Shown: positions 1 to 24,084 of the stretch, one piece after another
Position numbering within the stretch: position 1 is the stretch's first letter
Layout: the number at the start of each line of letters is the position of its first letter
Origin: Alligator mississippiensis
Lineage: Eukaryota; Chordata; Crocodylia; Alligatoridae
NCBI RefSeq assembly: GCF_030867095.1
Contig: NC_081831.1
Coordinates: forward strand, 22,358,001 to 22,422,000
Direction: 5' to 3'
DNA length: 64,000 bases
Translations under genes and position numbers: made by a program
The notes under the pieces: generated by a model
Told to the model about the DNA's origin: nothing
Databases searched by the model: none
What the model saw: only the letters and a program-made list of their open reading frames with translations

Positions 1-136
1 CCTGGGGCATTGGGAGCCCATTCACTCCTGCACCCTGCAGGGGCCGAGTTGTCAGAACCCCTGGGAGGCGCTCACTATGGGAACTCCATGCCAGGCAGCC
101 TGGCCTGCACATGAGGTGCCTGGGAGCACTACTCAC

Positions 137-3100
137 CCGTGCCCTTGTACTTGTCCACAAAGCAGTACTTCAGTTCATAGTCGCCCAGTAGGTCATGAAC
201 TTCCTGCACAGAGAGCAGAGGGGAGAGGTGAGAAGAGGGAAGCCATGTCCCCAGCCAGCACAGTGCAGTGTGCTTCCCCTCAGCCCCAATGGTACAGGCA
301 GTCTGCAAATACCACCACATCCTGGCCCAACCCCAATGCTATGTTCCAAGCACCCTGAAATCCTGCTCAGAGCCAGCTGCAACAGCACTCTCTCTGCAGT
401 CTCCCCTGCCTACAGCAAAGTCCATCTTTCTGGCTAGAAGCAGCATCTGCCAGAAGACACTAGAACCAGGGCTGGTGCTTCTCAGGTGCCAAGACAAAGG
501 TCTCAGTAATTCCTGTCCAGAAACGCTCCATATGCTTGGGCAGGTCTGGCCTCTGCACTCAACCAAACACAGCCTGGCAGAGCTCACCACCTTCCAGTGG
601 CTCCAGCAGCTCCAGCCACCTGCAGGGCCAGTTCCAGTTGCTTCCTTCTGGTCAGCAGTGACCAAGGCTTGAGAAGGGCTTGCTGCCAGGAGCCTGAGCT
701 ACAGCTCCATGAGAGGCCAAGACTGGGCCCTGCTGCCAGTGCCTGGACACTTTCACCATCCCTAGTTCCTGGATGACTCAGAGCTCTTCGGGCTGTACTC
801 ACTTCTGGGCCTTCCATGGCACAGGCGCAACATGCTCAGTGCCATCTCCAACAGTCCAAGACCCTCTTGCCCTACCCAGAACACGGGGGCCACCCAAGCC
901 ATGCTCAGGGGACAATACCACACAGTAGCAGGCAGCTCCATTGCTCTGCATGGAGCAAAGTTCTCTGGTTGGGACTAGTCCAGGAGCCAGGAAATGTTCT
1001 TGCCATGGGACAGGAGAAGCTGAACCCAGGACAGGAGACGGGGCAATATGAACAAGGGGGGCCACAGCCTGACCCACAACAAAGAGGCTGGATCTCCCAA
1101 GTGACTCAATTGACAGAAGCCCTGGCAGTGAGGGAGCCCCACAGCACCCAATCTCTCATTAGAAGTGGCTCTGGCAGGCAAAAGCATCTTGGGCAAGAGG
1201 CTCCCCCACATGCTTTGGCTTCCTCCCAGGGCAAAGAAGTCTCAGCACTCCCAAAAAGCCGTCGCAGCTGCTGGGTACACTAGGCTTTGGCAAGACAGTG
1301 CTGGGGGGGCGGGGGCTCCACCTTCCAGATACGCCTCTGCACTCAACTGCTGCCTCAGGCAGTACTTTCATCCAGCAACCTGCTCAAGACTTTGCCCTTT
1401 GGAGCGACTCCGTCAAGTTCCACGCCTAAAGCCTCCCAGTCGCCCTGGGGAAAAGTTGCCTCCATCAGCAGACAGAGACTAGAGGGCAGGGAGGGAATGG
1501 AAACCTCGTGGCACAGCCAGGAGCAGCACCCTAAAATCCTACCACATGCTTCCTGCCCCACCACAAACCTACCTGCCTTGGAAGAAGCCCATGGGCAGAG
1601 TATAGTGGAGACAGGAGCCTTCTCCACAGTAAAGCCAGGCAGCACCAGATGTCCCAGCCACTGTGCTGCCCACAGCTGCCTGCCCCCACCCCCAAAGAAG
1701 CCCTAGCCCAGGCCATCAGCACAACTCAGCCCCTGAGAACTGCTGCTGCAGAGAGACCCCAGTACATGCTTCTTGCTTCCAGAAATGCCAGTGGCATGAC
1801 TTCTGGGGCAGTGGACTGTGCCAGGAAGTCAAGTGACCCCCCCACAACAATGAGGGCAGGTCATGGGACCAGGCCATTACCTGCTGCCCTGCTGAGCTCA
1901 TCGGAGGAAGCACAATAGCCATGTGGTGCACAAGGACTTCCTGCAAAGTCTCATTGTTCTTCCCAGGTCCCCTCTGCCAAGTGCCTGTGGGTGGAGCTGG
2001 GCATGTCAGTCAGGCAAAGAGAGGACAAGGAAAGGGCATGATCTCACAGCAGTGAGAGGGGCAAGAGGTGGGGGACAAGAACTGTGTTAGGTTTAGGAAC
2101 AAATGCAACCCCCCCACCCACGCGTGAATTTTGCTAAACAGGGTCTGAGTTCCAAGATGCTCCAAGCAGCGCGTGACTAAAGCCATGAGACACTCGCAGC
2201 TCTCTCACAGGGCTCGGCATGTTAGACGCACACAAGGCCCTGGGCTCAGCTGGTTGCACAAACACACACATGTGCACACACTCATAGATTCAGGAGCAAA
2301 AGAAGAGACAGCAAAATACAGTGACATTGGCGTCTTCTTCAGAACTACAGGGAGCCAGGCACAGCTTGCTAAATGCAGCTCAAACTACCCAGGCTCCCTG
2401 CCACAAACTCCACCCAGCTACGCCCTTGAGTCCCAAACCGAGGGCCATGTGCTGGAACCAGTGAGTAAGATGCACAAGATGTGGAAATCTCAAGAGAGAA
2501 GCAACTAACCAATGGGGCAAAAGAAACTACTGCTCAGCCAGGTTGGCTCGATAGCAGCTCCCCAGAGGACAGAGATTTGTTCCTAAGAGAAGAAGCCGGT
2601 AATCAGAGCACAGCCTGCTACGGCTCAGAGATGCCCCAGCCTCACTGTGTTCCCAGCATGCTGCTGAACTCGACCTATGGCTGCACCACAGAGTGCATGA
2701 CTCAGAACTTGAATGCTGCTGCCTCTTAGCTTTGGGCAAGGCATTTTGCTGCTCTGTTGCATCTACCTGCCAGGAGGAGTGTGAGAGAAAGGATTAACAG
2801 AGGCCTGTAAAGGGCTCCTGAGTGCCATGGGGGTGGAGGAGAAGGGAGCTCAGGTCTCAGCCAGAGAACAAAGCAGCGCAGAGTGTCGAGTAGCACCAAG
2901 ACCTGGGGAACTTAAGCTGACAGTGCCCAAGGACCCTAGGAGGAAGCTAGGACAGAGATAGCACCCCAAGCCAAGGAGAAGTGGCTCACCTCAGTTTAGA
3001 GAGTCTCCAACCTCTCACCCCAGCACCTGGATAGTCACATCCTGTGCTCTTCTGCTACTAAATGCCACTCCCTGGTGGGACCCACACCCCAGGCTGTCTG

Positions 3101-3629
3101 AGCTCAGACCTGGGCAGTCATGGACCCTGACCACAGCCCTGCTCCACACAACCCAAGCACCTACTAAGCACGTTCTCAAGGAGCCCCTGCATGGCCCCCT
3201 CCTGCCCCATCCCAGCTTTAAGCCCTAGTAGCTGTCTGTCCCCTGCCCCAGGCCCCCTCAACCTTGCACCTGCTCCCCTCCATGCCTGATGGTCACACCC
3301 CTCCCCCACACAGCCCCGCAACCCCAACCACCACTGCCCTGGCAACCACCTAACTGCCCCCCCACCCAAGTCCACCCCAGCAACCGCCCCTGCGCCCCGG
3401 TAACCGCCCGCACCTGGTTGGTGACGTCGGCGGGCAGCCCGCGGATCAGCACCTTGCGTCGGTTGCGGAACTGGCGCGCGCTGCGCTCCAGGCGGCTGCG
3501 CACCTCGGCCGCGTCCAGCGCGGGCAGCTCCTCCTCGGGGGCGCGGGCTTCGTCCGGCCCCGGCCCCGACAGCGCCCCGGGGGGCTCAGGGCTAGAAACC
3601 GACACGGCGCCCGCCGCCGACACCGCCAT
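137..3629 (-). CDS. RAVER1: RAVER1 (ribonucleoprotein PTB-binding 1), first two coding exons, partial
   Basis: RAVER1 is a nuclear and focal-contact RNA-binding protein that acts as a co-repressor with PTB in splicing and binds vinculin and actinin. Exon 1 is 3414-3629 (72 codons, start ATG at 3629-3627, donor CAG|GTGCGG). Exon 2 is 137-203 (22 codons plus 1 base, acceptor TGTGCAG|GAAG, donor ACGG|GTGAGT). The acidic run [10 protein letters not shown], then QFRNRRK and [12 protein letters not shown], continue into [20 protein letters not shown], which is the N-terminus and the first half of RRM1 as I recall them from human RAVER1 (RNP2-like ILIRGLP). The N-terminal residues before the acidic run differ from human. 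The rest of the gene lies beyond the left edge; positions 1-136 show no further exon. The start codon sits inside a YY1-like AAGATGGCG motif. Confidence 0.93.
204..3413 (-). other. RAVER1: RAVER1 intron 1
   Basis: This 3.2-kb intron separates the two halves of RRM1. Reading both strands I see no conserved exon in it. It holds a short CA-rich tract near 2265-2285 and otherwise unremarkable GC-rich sequence. Confidence 0.8.
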
Positions 3630-3850
3630 CTTGGGAGCTTACCACCCCTTGGGACCATAGAGATGGGGCTGGTAGCAAGAGTAGCCCCAAGATGCCACCT
3701 CCCGATTGGGCCGGCGAGGCGCCGCGCGGCCACTAGCACCGGGGCCGCTCATTGGCCTAGGCCAAGTCCAACCCACAAGAATTCGGCCAGCCTATTGGCC
3801 AGGGAAAGCCTCTGCCGCCCGGAAGCATCGCACCTCCTGATTGGTTGGGC
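3630..3850 (-). promoter_or_regulatory. RAVER1: RAVER1 CpG-rich promoter with four CCAAT boxes
   Basis: Directly upstream of the RAVER1 ATG, the plus strand shows ATTGG at 3705, 3751, 3794 and 3840, which are CCAAT boxes in the RAVER1 direction. There is also an ETS-like CCGGAAGC near 3819 and a YY1-like motif over the ATG. No TATA box is seen. The set is typical of a housekeeping CpG-island promoter bound by NF-Y; the start site itself cannot be read from sequence. Confidence 0.75.
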
Positions 3851-4153
3851 AAGGGTCAGCCTGGACTTCCAGCCCTTTGCCTTCCCCCCCACATGTTCCC
3901 CCCCTCCCCAGTATACTAAGCCTCCTGGGCCCTCCAATATCCCACAATCCTCTACATTAACTCTCCAGCCCCCCAGTATCCCACAATCCCCCTGCCCTTG
4001 GCTCATGCAATAGCCCACAATCCCCTTCATTGACTCCCCCAGTCCCCCAATATCCCGTAACCCCCTGCCCTTGTTGCCCCCATTTTCCTGCATTGATCCC
4101 CCTCCTCTGCTACTCCCCCAAAGGACCTTCTCTCCTTTAACAACCCTCATCAG

Positions 4154-4457
4154 TGTGGAAGCCAGTCACCTAAGATGGCTCAGGAGACCATTAACTCTGA
4201 GGGAACTTTTTAAGTAGGCAGAGAAGTGAGCAGGAAGTATAAGGATAGTGGAAAAGTACTGGAGGTGCCAGCATGGAGAGTCCATTTCCTGAATGACCAT
4301 ATATGGTACCGTTGTTTGCGGGCAAAAAGTTGCTTACATTGTTGTATAAAAGCTGGAGCTTGGCCACGCTCAGGCAGAGTTGCTTCAGCTTCTCTCACTG
4401 CTAGCAGTTGATAAACTGAGTGTTCAGAAGAAATTTCAGTGTGGCGTTTTTACCACA
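4154..4457 (+). mobile_element. Solo LTR of an endogenous retrovirus-like element
   Basis: The element starts TGTGG and ends CCACA, a short inverted terminal pair, and is flanked by the 4-bp direct repeat TCAG (4150-4153 and 4458-4461). Inside are a TATAAAAG box near 4355 and a GATAAA poly(A)-like signal near 4411, in the order expected of U3-R-U5 on the plus strand. No internal region follows, so it reads as a solo LTR left by recombination. The family is not identified; a 4-bp duplication is common among gamma-type elements. The clear ends suggest middle rather than ancient age. Confidence 0.6.
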
Positions 4458-4461
4458 TCAG

Positions 4462-5120
4462 GCACCTCCACTTTTCTCCTGGGGCTTGAGTTGTTTGCAG
4501 GGTCCAGGCTACTGGGGAACTAAACAGGGCTGGGCCTGACAAGCACTGGAATGAGAATCCCTGAGAGGCTGGACAAGGACACTTGGCCATGATGGAAGCC
4601 AACCCAGGACATGGTTCCAAATCAGGCCTTGCTGCCCTTGCCAAGTAGGTCGCCCACCAGCCATGAGCACAAGGTGCTGTCCTGGCTGGTACCATTGTTA
4701 TTTTCATACCACGCACCTGGCTCTAAAAAGGTATAAAGAATGACAAGAGCTTCCCTTTGAAAAAACTGCTGAGAATCACTGCCTCATTTGAGGTGCACTT
4801 CAATTCTTGATCCTTAGCTGGTGGGTGAAAGCCGAGCATGGTCTGCTAATAAATAAAGTAGCACTTATGCTTCCCATCCAGAACTGGCCACAAGCGAACA
4901 TAGCTGATCAGCTGTCCTAGCCACATGATTGAAATCCTGCAGCAAAGCAAAGCCTGCAGGCTGTAAGGCAGACTGCATGAGTGTGAGGGAGCTCACAGCT
5001 GATCTCGCTCCATGCTGCAAGTGCAGCAGCAACACAAGCACCCAAGACCTTTGGCAAGAGCCAGCCTCCTACCTCTGCCCACTGACTTGCAGCCCATCCC
5101 CACACAGGACAGGAAGAGTC
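4462..5120. other. RAVER1-TYK2 intergenic spacer
   Basis: No gene is seen between the RAVER1 promoter and the TYK2 3' end. In human an ICAM gene (ICAM3) lies between RAVER1 and TYK2; no immunoglobulin-domain exon is visible here on either strand. Confidence 0.6.
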
Positions 5121-5139
5121 ACCATCCTCGACAGAGCGA

Positions 5140-5145
5140 TTTATT
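5140..5145 (-). terminator. TYK2: Candidate TYK2 poly(A) signal AATAAA
   Basis: AATAAA on the minus strand is the first canonical signal I find downstream of the TYK2 stop codon at 6854-6852. It would give a 3' UTR of about 1.7 kb, much longer than I recall for human TYK2, so a non-canonical nearer site remains possible. Confidence 0.45.
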
Positions 5146-6851
5146 TGGAGACAATTGAGAGTGGCACCAGCAACAAGCTAGCTTCCTCAGAGAGCAGCTA
5201 TGGCTGGGGCAGCATGAGCCACAGGTTCAGTCAGGTTATGTCTCCCACGCCCTGATAGAAAACAAGTCTATGTACAACAGCTCAGGCAGGGCAGGGAGGG
5301 TGTGGTAAATGATGTGCCCCAGGCCCCCACAGGGGCAAGGGAGCCGTAGCCTCTGCCCAGTGACAGAATACAAGGCACACAGCTGGGTTCTTTTTGCTCA
5401 AAAGGCTCAGGCACAGGCTGGGTAAGGTTGGCTTTGGTGGCCGGCAGCTCTGCCCGGTCCTACAGGCCATGGCACAGGTGAGGAGGATTCAATGACGTTT
5501 GCAGGGCAGGCAACAATAAATACAGGGGAGCTGTACAGACAGACAGTGTGGATTGGGGGGCAGTAGTGTAGGCTGGGAGCAGCTGGACACTGGCACGATC
5601 TCTCCCTCCTCCACAGGGCATTGTAGCCACCTGCCCTGTCTACAACTGGGAGCTGACAATGCATTTGAGGACAGAATTCCTCAGAGTCAGGCAAAGGCAA
5701 GCAGAAGGAAAGGAGGGTGGAAGGGATGATGTGTGGTGACTAGCTACAGAAGGGAGGCAACAGCTGCTCAGGGAAGGTTTCCACAACCTTTCCCCTTGCT
5801 GTGCTGTGCTCATGGCCCATGGTAGGCTCCCCCAGCTGCAAGGGATGGGGACAAGGAACCCAGAGACTCACATGGGACTAGAGGAGTGCAGCTAGGGGCC
5901 ACCCCCCCCCCCCCAGTAAAGTGCCATAAACATTAGATTTGCCAGGGGCTGCTTTCCCCCACAGAAGGGGGTGGCTGCTGCCCTGGGAGTTCTGCATAAT
6001 TAGGGACCAAGGCCCTGACGAAAGCCCAGGCCAAGTGTGGGCAAGGGAGACACGAATGCTGAAGGCAACTGGCTTGGAGGTATGTGGAGCAAATGCCTCA
6101 GGACACCTTGGCTCACGGCCTCGCCCCAAAGGCCTGGTGTCATCACAGCACTGGGTGCCAGGCTTGGGGCCAGAAGAAGTTACTGGCCAGATTCACAGTA
6201 GGGGTGCGGCCCTGGCCAGGGGCCTCAGGGCTTTGGTCAGGCTGTGTACGAAGGCAGCAGGTGGGCAACAATGGGTGCTGCCGGGGCAGGCACAAAGGTG
6301 ATGGGGGGAGAGGCTGAGGTGCAGGAGGGCACTCTGGAGACCAGCAGAGGCTGCATAGGGCTTGCCCATAAGGCCTTGAGCCCCAGCTCTCCTCCCCTTG
6401 TGCCAGGTGCTGCAGAGGGGTTCATGCTCCAGTGGCCTCAGCAGCCACTCTCCCATCCCACCAGACAGAGGCAGTACAGCTTGGACCCCAGACAGGCAGA
6501 GGCTCTTCTCAAAGCCTGACAAGCCGCGGCAGCTGATGTGCACCAGGCTATGGCCACACCTCTGAAGCCATGGCCTGGGCCGAAGAGACCCGCGGGAGGG
6601 CAAAGAGCCACAACTGGCTGCATCCACAGCACTTTCCTACAGTCCTGGTTGGACTGCAGACCAGAGGCTTCATGTCATGTCTGCTCCCACAGGGCTGGTG
6701 GACAGAGGCTCTGTGCCAGGGGGGGCAAACTCCCCAGCCTCTGGCACGGTCCACAGGCAGCCTGCCTGACCCGGCAGCAGCCCTGTGCTTGAGGCAGCGT
6801 GCAGCTGGACTATGTGACAGTCATCCCCCAAACAAGTCTCAGGCATGCAGC
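5146..6851 (-). other. TYK2: TYK2 3' UTR (probable)
   Basis: This stretch follows the TYK2 stop and contains no other exon. A 12-base C run lies near 5884. Confidence 0.45.
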
Positions 6852-19220
<12,369 letters not shown>

Positions 19221-19249
19221 CGCGCCTGCACCACTGGGTCTCCCACCTG
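19221..19249 (-). other. TYK2: TYK2 5' UTR part of first coding exon
   Basis: A plausible acceptor GCCCTGGCAG|GTGGGAG places the exon start at 19249, giving 29 bases of leader before the ATG. The polypyrimidine tract is weak, so the boundary is tentative. Confidence 0.45.
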
Positions 19250-22098
19250 CCAGGGCACGGGGTGTGAGGAGGGGCACAGGCATGACTGCTGGCAGCCCAA
19301 GGCAGGGGAGTGCGTACACAGCTGCTTCCCTCAGGTCCTTGACCACTCCTGACTTCTCTCGCCCACATGCAGCAACACCCCCCCAGCAGGGGACAGCCCC
19401 ATGTCCCCCAAACGTAGTCACCACGGAGGCTTGGAGCCATGGGAAGGTGCTCATCCCCACCCCCCTCTCCCAACCCTCTCCTCCCCAGTCTGCAGGTCCA
19501 CACCCTGACACCAGAGCTCTGGGGCTTCCTCAGCTGTGTCCCCCACCTCCCACCACAGGGCAGAAGGGTCCACATATTCCCATCCCCACCTAGGAGGAGT
19601 CCTGGCTCCAGTTTCTCCTGCTCTACCCCAAACCTAAGACTCTACCCCCAGCTCTGGGAAAGAAGTGGAACCCAGGCATCTGTGGCCCATGCTGCCCATG
19701 GTTACAGCAATGCTTTCTCCTGTGGGGCCATGTCCCTGCCAGGGCCTCAATCCCATGCCTGTCAGAACCTTCTTGCTGATGACTGGAGCCCTGAGGCAGA
19801 TGGCAGTGGTTTCCTCTGACAATGAGAAGTGCTGGAGTCAGCAGGGAAGTCCCACACAGGCAGAGAAGTGCCTGCCTGCCTGTCCCAATGCTAAGCAAGC
19901 CTGAAAGGGGCCCAGCAGCCACAGGGACAGAGAATTGTGCTACCTCCCGCCCTCCCTCATGCATCAGCCTGGGCCTGGGCCTGGGCCTGGGCTCTGCCCC
20001 GCTGCATGCCTGCCAGAGCTCCAGGGGTGGCAAGCACAGGATGCAGTGTGGCTGCAGAGGCAGCCCCGGCCTCCATGGGACATGGCCACAGCTGGAATCA
20101 GGCCTGACCATGCAGAACCAACACCCCCTGCAATTCAGGGAATTCAGCTGTGTGGGTCTGGGATGGCTGATGAAGCCCAGCCGAATTGTGGCACTCATCA
20201 GTGCCCAGCCAAGTACTTCAGGGGCAGGGGGTTCTGTGGGAACCTCCCTCCCTCCCGATTCAGCTGCATGCTCATGTGTGGGCCTGAGCTACGGGTGCCA
20301 GATTTGCATGCTCCAGTCAGGGCAGAGAAGAACTCCAGAAGTGGGGCCGTTCCTCTTCCCAGCGCCAGCTTCCTCTTTCCTGTAACCAGCAGCCGCAGGA
20401 CACGCAGCTCTGTGGGGTGAGTGCTGAAGCCAGCGATAATGGACATGTGCCTGGAGGGCGCTGTTGGCTCCTGGAGCTGTTACACTGACAGTTGCCAAAG
20501 CGACCGGCTCCAGGGTTAGGGATCCTATGCGTCTGGGTGTGCCCCCCTTCCTCTGGCTCTGAGCAGGACCAGGACAGATAACCTGTTGCCACAGCCCTGT
20601 GACATCTCCTCCAGCTCCTGCTCTTCACCCAAAGCACTTCCTCGCCCAGAGACAAGGTGATGGCCAATTTCAGCCTCTGGCCTGACCTGACAGAAACTTC
20701 TGTCACTGCTGCAACTCCCCAAACCATAAGTAGCGCGAGTGCCAGGACAAATGTGTCCCAAGTTCAAGGCTCCCAGGTAGGGAGGGGGCTGGACACAGGC
20801 TGACTGTTAAAGCCCAATGGAAGGTCCACTCATGCCCTCCCCAAACCCTTGGCCACAGAGGAATTACCCTGACACTTGCCCAGGCAGACACACCTAGGCT
20901 AGCCACAGCCAGTCCAGAATGTCTCAGCCGGCATATGCAGGGGGCATGCTGCCCCTGCCCAGCCAGGCCTGGCCTCACCCGGGCAAGGAGATGGTCTGGA
21001 ACACTCAAGGGCCATGAACACAGTAGTTCTGAGCTTCCAGGATGCACCCCGGACTGACCCAGGCCACTAGGATGCCCTGCAGCCCTCCTTACAGCCAGAC
21101 TCATATCTCTGCCACTGCTGAGTCATCGCATCATAGATCCAAAAGCCATGAAGGACCTGAGCTCATCCCACACAACCCAGCCTGGTGCCCAGGCTCCTCT
21201 ACACCAGCTGGACAGACAGCAGAGCAGCCTGGGAAGGGCAGAACATGTGGGCATGTCTACGTGACCTCTGCCAGCTACTGAGTGGTGGCAGAAGCCTACT
21301 TTTGCTGAGGGAGAATGGGGTAGGGTCACTGCAGGCAGCTGGAGGGGGGCAGCCACCGCAGAGGGGCCGGAAGAATGGACTCCATAATGTTCTGGGGGCA
21401 AGTCTGGTGCAAAAGGTAGCACAGGGAGCAAGTGAGGAACGGAAGGAGCCTGCGGCTTCCCCAAGCCACAGGCCTGGCTGGAAACCAGGAGAGAGGAGCA
21501 CCTGCCAGGCACAATGACCCAAGCAGCTCAGAGGGGCCCTTGGGCAGAGCATGGGCACCATAACCAGTCCCAGCGGCCAAGGGGCTCCAGTCTGGTAGCC
21601 CGGGGGGGGAAGAAAGCTGCACCAGGTAGGCAGAGGTCAGCTGACATTTTCCCCCACTGCGCTGCTCTGCAGCTGCCGGCCTAGCCCCTCACCATCCTTG
21701 ACACCCTCCTGCTCCTCTCTCCACCCAGGTGGGGGACAGCTGCCATCAGACTGAACGTGGCTGAGTACCGGGCTCCAATACCACTGCCCCCCACACTCCC
21801 GGGCCTCCAGCTCACATAAGCCTGCACCTTTGGAGCCACAGGTACACCCCCCCAGCCTCATCATTACAGCTCACTGTCCCCCCACAACTCCCCACCAACC
21901 ATGCCCACGCAGGGCTTCCCCCAGCCCCCCCACTACATGCCCATGCCTCCCCACCACCAAGCCCTCCCAGACCCCTCCAGCCTTAGAACTTCCCGCACAG
22001 CCCGAGCCCCCAGGACCCCCCAAACCAGGGACCCCAACTACAGCCCCAGTGCACACCACCCCCGCCAGCCACAGGGAGCCCCAGCAGCGCCCTCGTAC
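19250..22098 (-). other. TYK2: TYK2 5' UTR intron
   Basis: This 2.8-kb stretch joins the inferred leader exon to the first coding exon. It contains SINE pieces near 19670 and a short (CCTGGG)4 tract at about 19968-19992. No coding exon is recognised in it. Confidence 0.55.
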
Positions 22099-22170
22099 CT
22101 GCGGGCGATCCGCACCCAGCCAGGAGTCAGGCCGCAGCTGCTACCCGAACGTTCTCCGCCCCCGAGAGGC
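22099..22170 (-). other. TYK2: TYK2 non-coding exon 1 (inferred)
   Basis: The minus strand reads GCCCGCAG|GTACGAGG, a strong donor, at 22099, at the inner edge of the CpG island. The start site cannot be fixed from sequence, so the upstream end is approximate. Confidence 0.5.
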
Positions 22171-22420
22171 CACCTCCCATTGGGCCGCTGAGACAGCTGC
22201 TGCCATTGGCGGACGCACCAAGTGCTCTACCCACCGCTTGCCTCCCCCATTGGGCGGTGGCCCAGCTCGGCCCGCCCCTGCTGGAGGACGCGGAAGGGGA
22301 AGCCACGCCCCGGGAAGGAGCGCGAGTGATCGACCCATTGGCGGCGGGGCGGGCATCGCACGTCCGGATTGGCCATGGTGTGGCTGAGGGGGCGGGGCGT
22401 GGACACATCTGGGCAGGCCC
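22100..22420 (-). promoter_or_regulatory. TYK2: TYK2 CpG-island promoter with five CCAAT boxes
   Basis: ATTGG on the plus strand at 22179, 22205, 22249, 22337 and 22368 gives five CCAAT boxes all in the TYK2 direction, with GC boxes such as GGCGGGGCGGG near 22343. No TATA box is seen. The proximal box context, CACCTCCCATTGGGCCG, closely resembles that of the RAVER1 promoter. Confidence 0.75.
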
Positions 22421-22530
22421 TGGTACAGCTGGCTCAGAGGCATGCGCACACCTACAGCGCAGCTGGACTGGGGCGCTCAGTGCACGCACAGCGGGAGAGC
22501 AAGAAGGTCCCACTCTGCTTCTCGCTGCGC

Positions 22531-22560
22531 TAGGGTAGGGTAGGGTAGGGTAGGGTAGGG
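22531..22560 (+). repeat. (TAGGG)6 microsatellite
   Basis: Six perfect TAGGG units follow the TYK2 island. With six GGG runs and two-base loops it could form a G-quadruplex on the plus strand. It resembles but is not the vertebrate telomere unit TTAGGG. Confidence 0.9.
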
Positions 22561-23584
22561 CAGAATAATCAGCTGAGGAGCCTGTCTGCCGCCTCTGTGG
22601 AGTGAGGCTGGGTCCCCCGAGACGGGCACTGGTCTGGCACTCAAGGCCAGGGTAGGTTCTGCACTAGGCGCACCTGGGCAGAGCCGTGCCAAGCCGTCTA
22701 TCGCTGCGCACCGCTGGAACGTCTCGGAGGGAGCAGCCTGGAACCTTTCCAGCACCCGATGGCGACTCTCGGGTCACCCCCACCAAGGCAGTGCTCGTAG
22801 CTACACTAAAGGGACATCAATTTGTTCTGCCAGACATCTCACACGAGGCGCCCAGCCTAACCGTAACCCTAGCACCTTAGGATGAGGGAATCCAGGCTGA
22901 GGAAAAGGAGGGCAAGACAAAGCCCTATGGCATGCCCCACTCTCCTGGGAGAGCCCACTGCCTCCGGGAAAAGTCCCGGTGGGCAACACCTACCCTTCCC
23001 AAGTTCCCAGCCAGAAAGCTATCCACCCAAACTGAGCCCTGCCCCGCTCATGACTGCTGGGTAACTGAGCTGTTCTTAACCGTGCCCCCCCCAACAACTG
23101 GCAGCTTCATGGAGAAACCCAGAGGCTGGATTGCAATGCAGCTGGGTCCCACTCTACTCCTCCACTGTGGACATTTACCAAAGAAACACAGAATTACCCA
23201 TCTCTGCCTGTGCAAAGATGCCCATTAATAGACCTGGTGGAACCTACACCCTGGCCCTGCTCTTACTCTGTTCCCTCCCACCAGAGACAGAGGCCTCTGT
23301 ACCCTTGGCTGCCAGGCACTGGCAGGTTGGCATGTCCCTCACTCCTCCTTCTTTCTGTCCCAGCCCCTGCTTGTCAGGTGACCTTGGGCTGCTCCTTAAA
23401 GGCTTTGGCTGCTATCTCCTATCTGCCCTTCTCTCCTAAGAGCAGTTTCAAGACAGGCCCATCCAGGCAGTGTCTACGACAGGTGCCTCTAATTTTCCAC
23501 TCAGACCCTGCTTCTCTTCTGTGCTTATTCAGCAGGGAGTGAAGATAGGAGCCCAAGGCAGGGAGCAGGCCTCCATACAAGGGA
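22561..23584. other. TYK2-CDC37 intergenic sequence
   Basis: Nothing recognisable as a gene is seen. The spacer continues to the CDC37 poly(A) site near 25850, interrupted by two CR1 fragments. Confidence 0.6.
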
Positions 23585-23742
23585 ACAGCAAGCAAGACAG
23601 GTTCTACTTTGGTGTCCAAAAAGAAGTTGGATGAACACCTGTCTGGGGTCATGTGATCCCAGCGTGTGCTCCTGCCAGTGGCAGGGTGTCAGACTAGATG
23701 ATCTGTTCAGGTCCCTTCTGACCCCAAACTACTATGAAACAT
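23585..23742 (+). mobile_element. CR1 LINE 3' end, fragment 1
   Basis: The text AAGTTGGATGAACACCTGTC, a GGGGTCATGTGATCCCAGC block, GACTAGATGATCTGTTCAGG and CCCTTCTGACC, ending ACTATGAAA, is the 3' tail of CR1 elements of crocodilian and turtle type. Only the tail is present, as usual for 5'-truncated copies. Confidence 0.8.
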
Positions 23743-24084
23743 GGGCCTGCACCAGGCAAGGTCTAAACTCTACAAGGTTTCCTATGCCTGCCACTTCCAC
23801 CCTCCTCCCTGAGCCCAGCTGATCCACAGCTTCTTGTGAACAGCACAAAGGGCTTTCACCATTGCCCACAGAGCCTGCCATGCAGCTTCTTGCGGGCAGG
23901 GAGCCCTGCAGAAACATATGTGGGCAGAGAAATGAAAGGAGCTGAAAGGAGGGCACATACAAAGGAGGTTATAGCAACACAGGGAGAGCCAAGGAAAAGG
24001 CAGGGGAGCTGGATGGGAAGGGGGGAGAGCAAAGGGGAAGCTACTTGCTCCAGCTTGGAGCAGGGGCTGACTGGCTGGGCAGCA

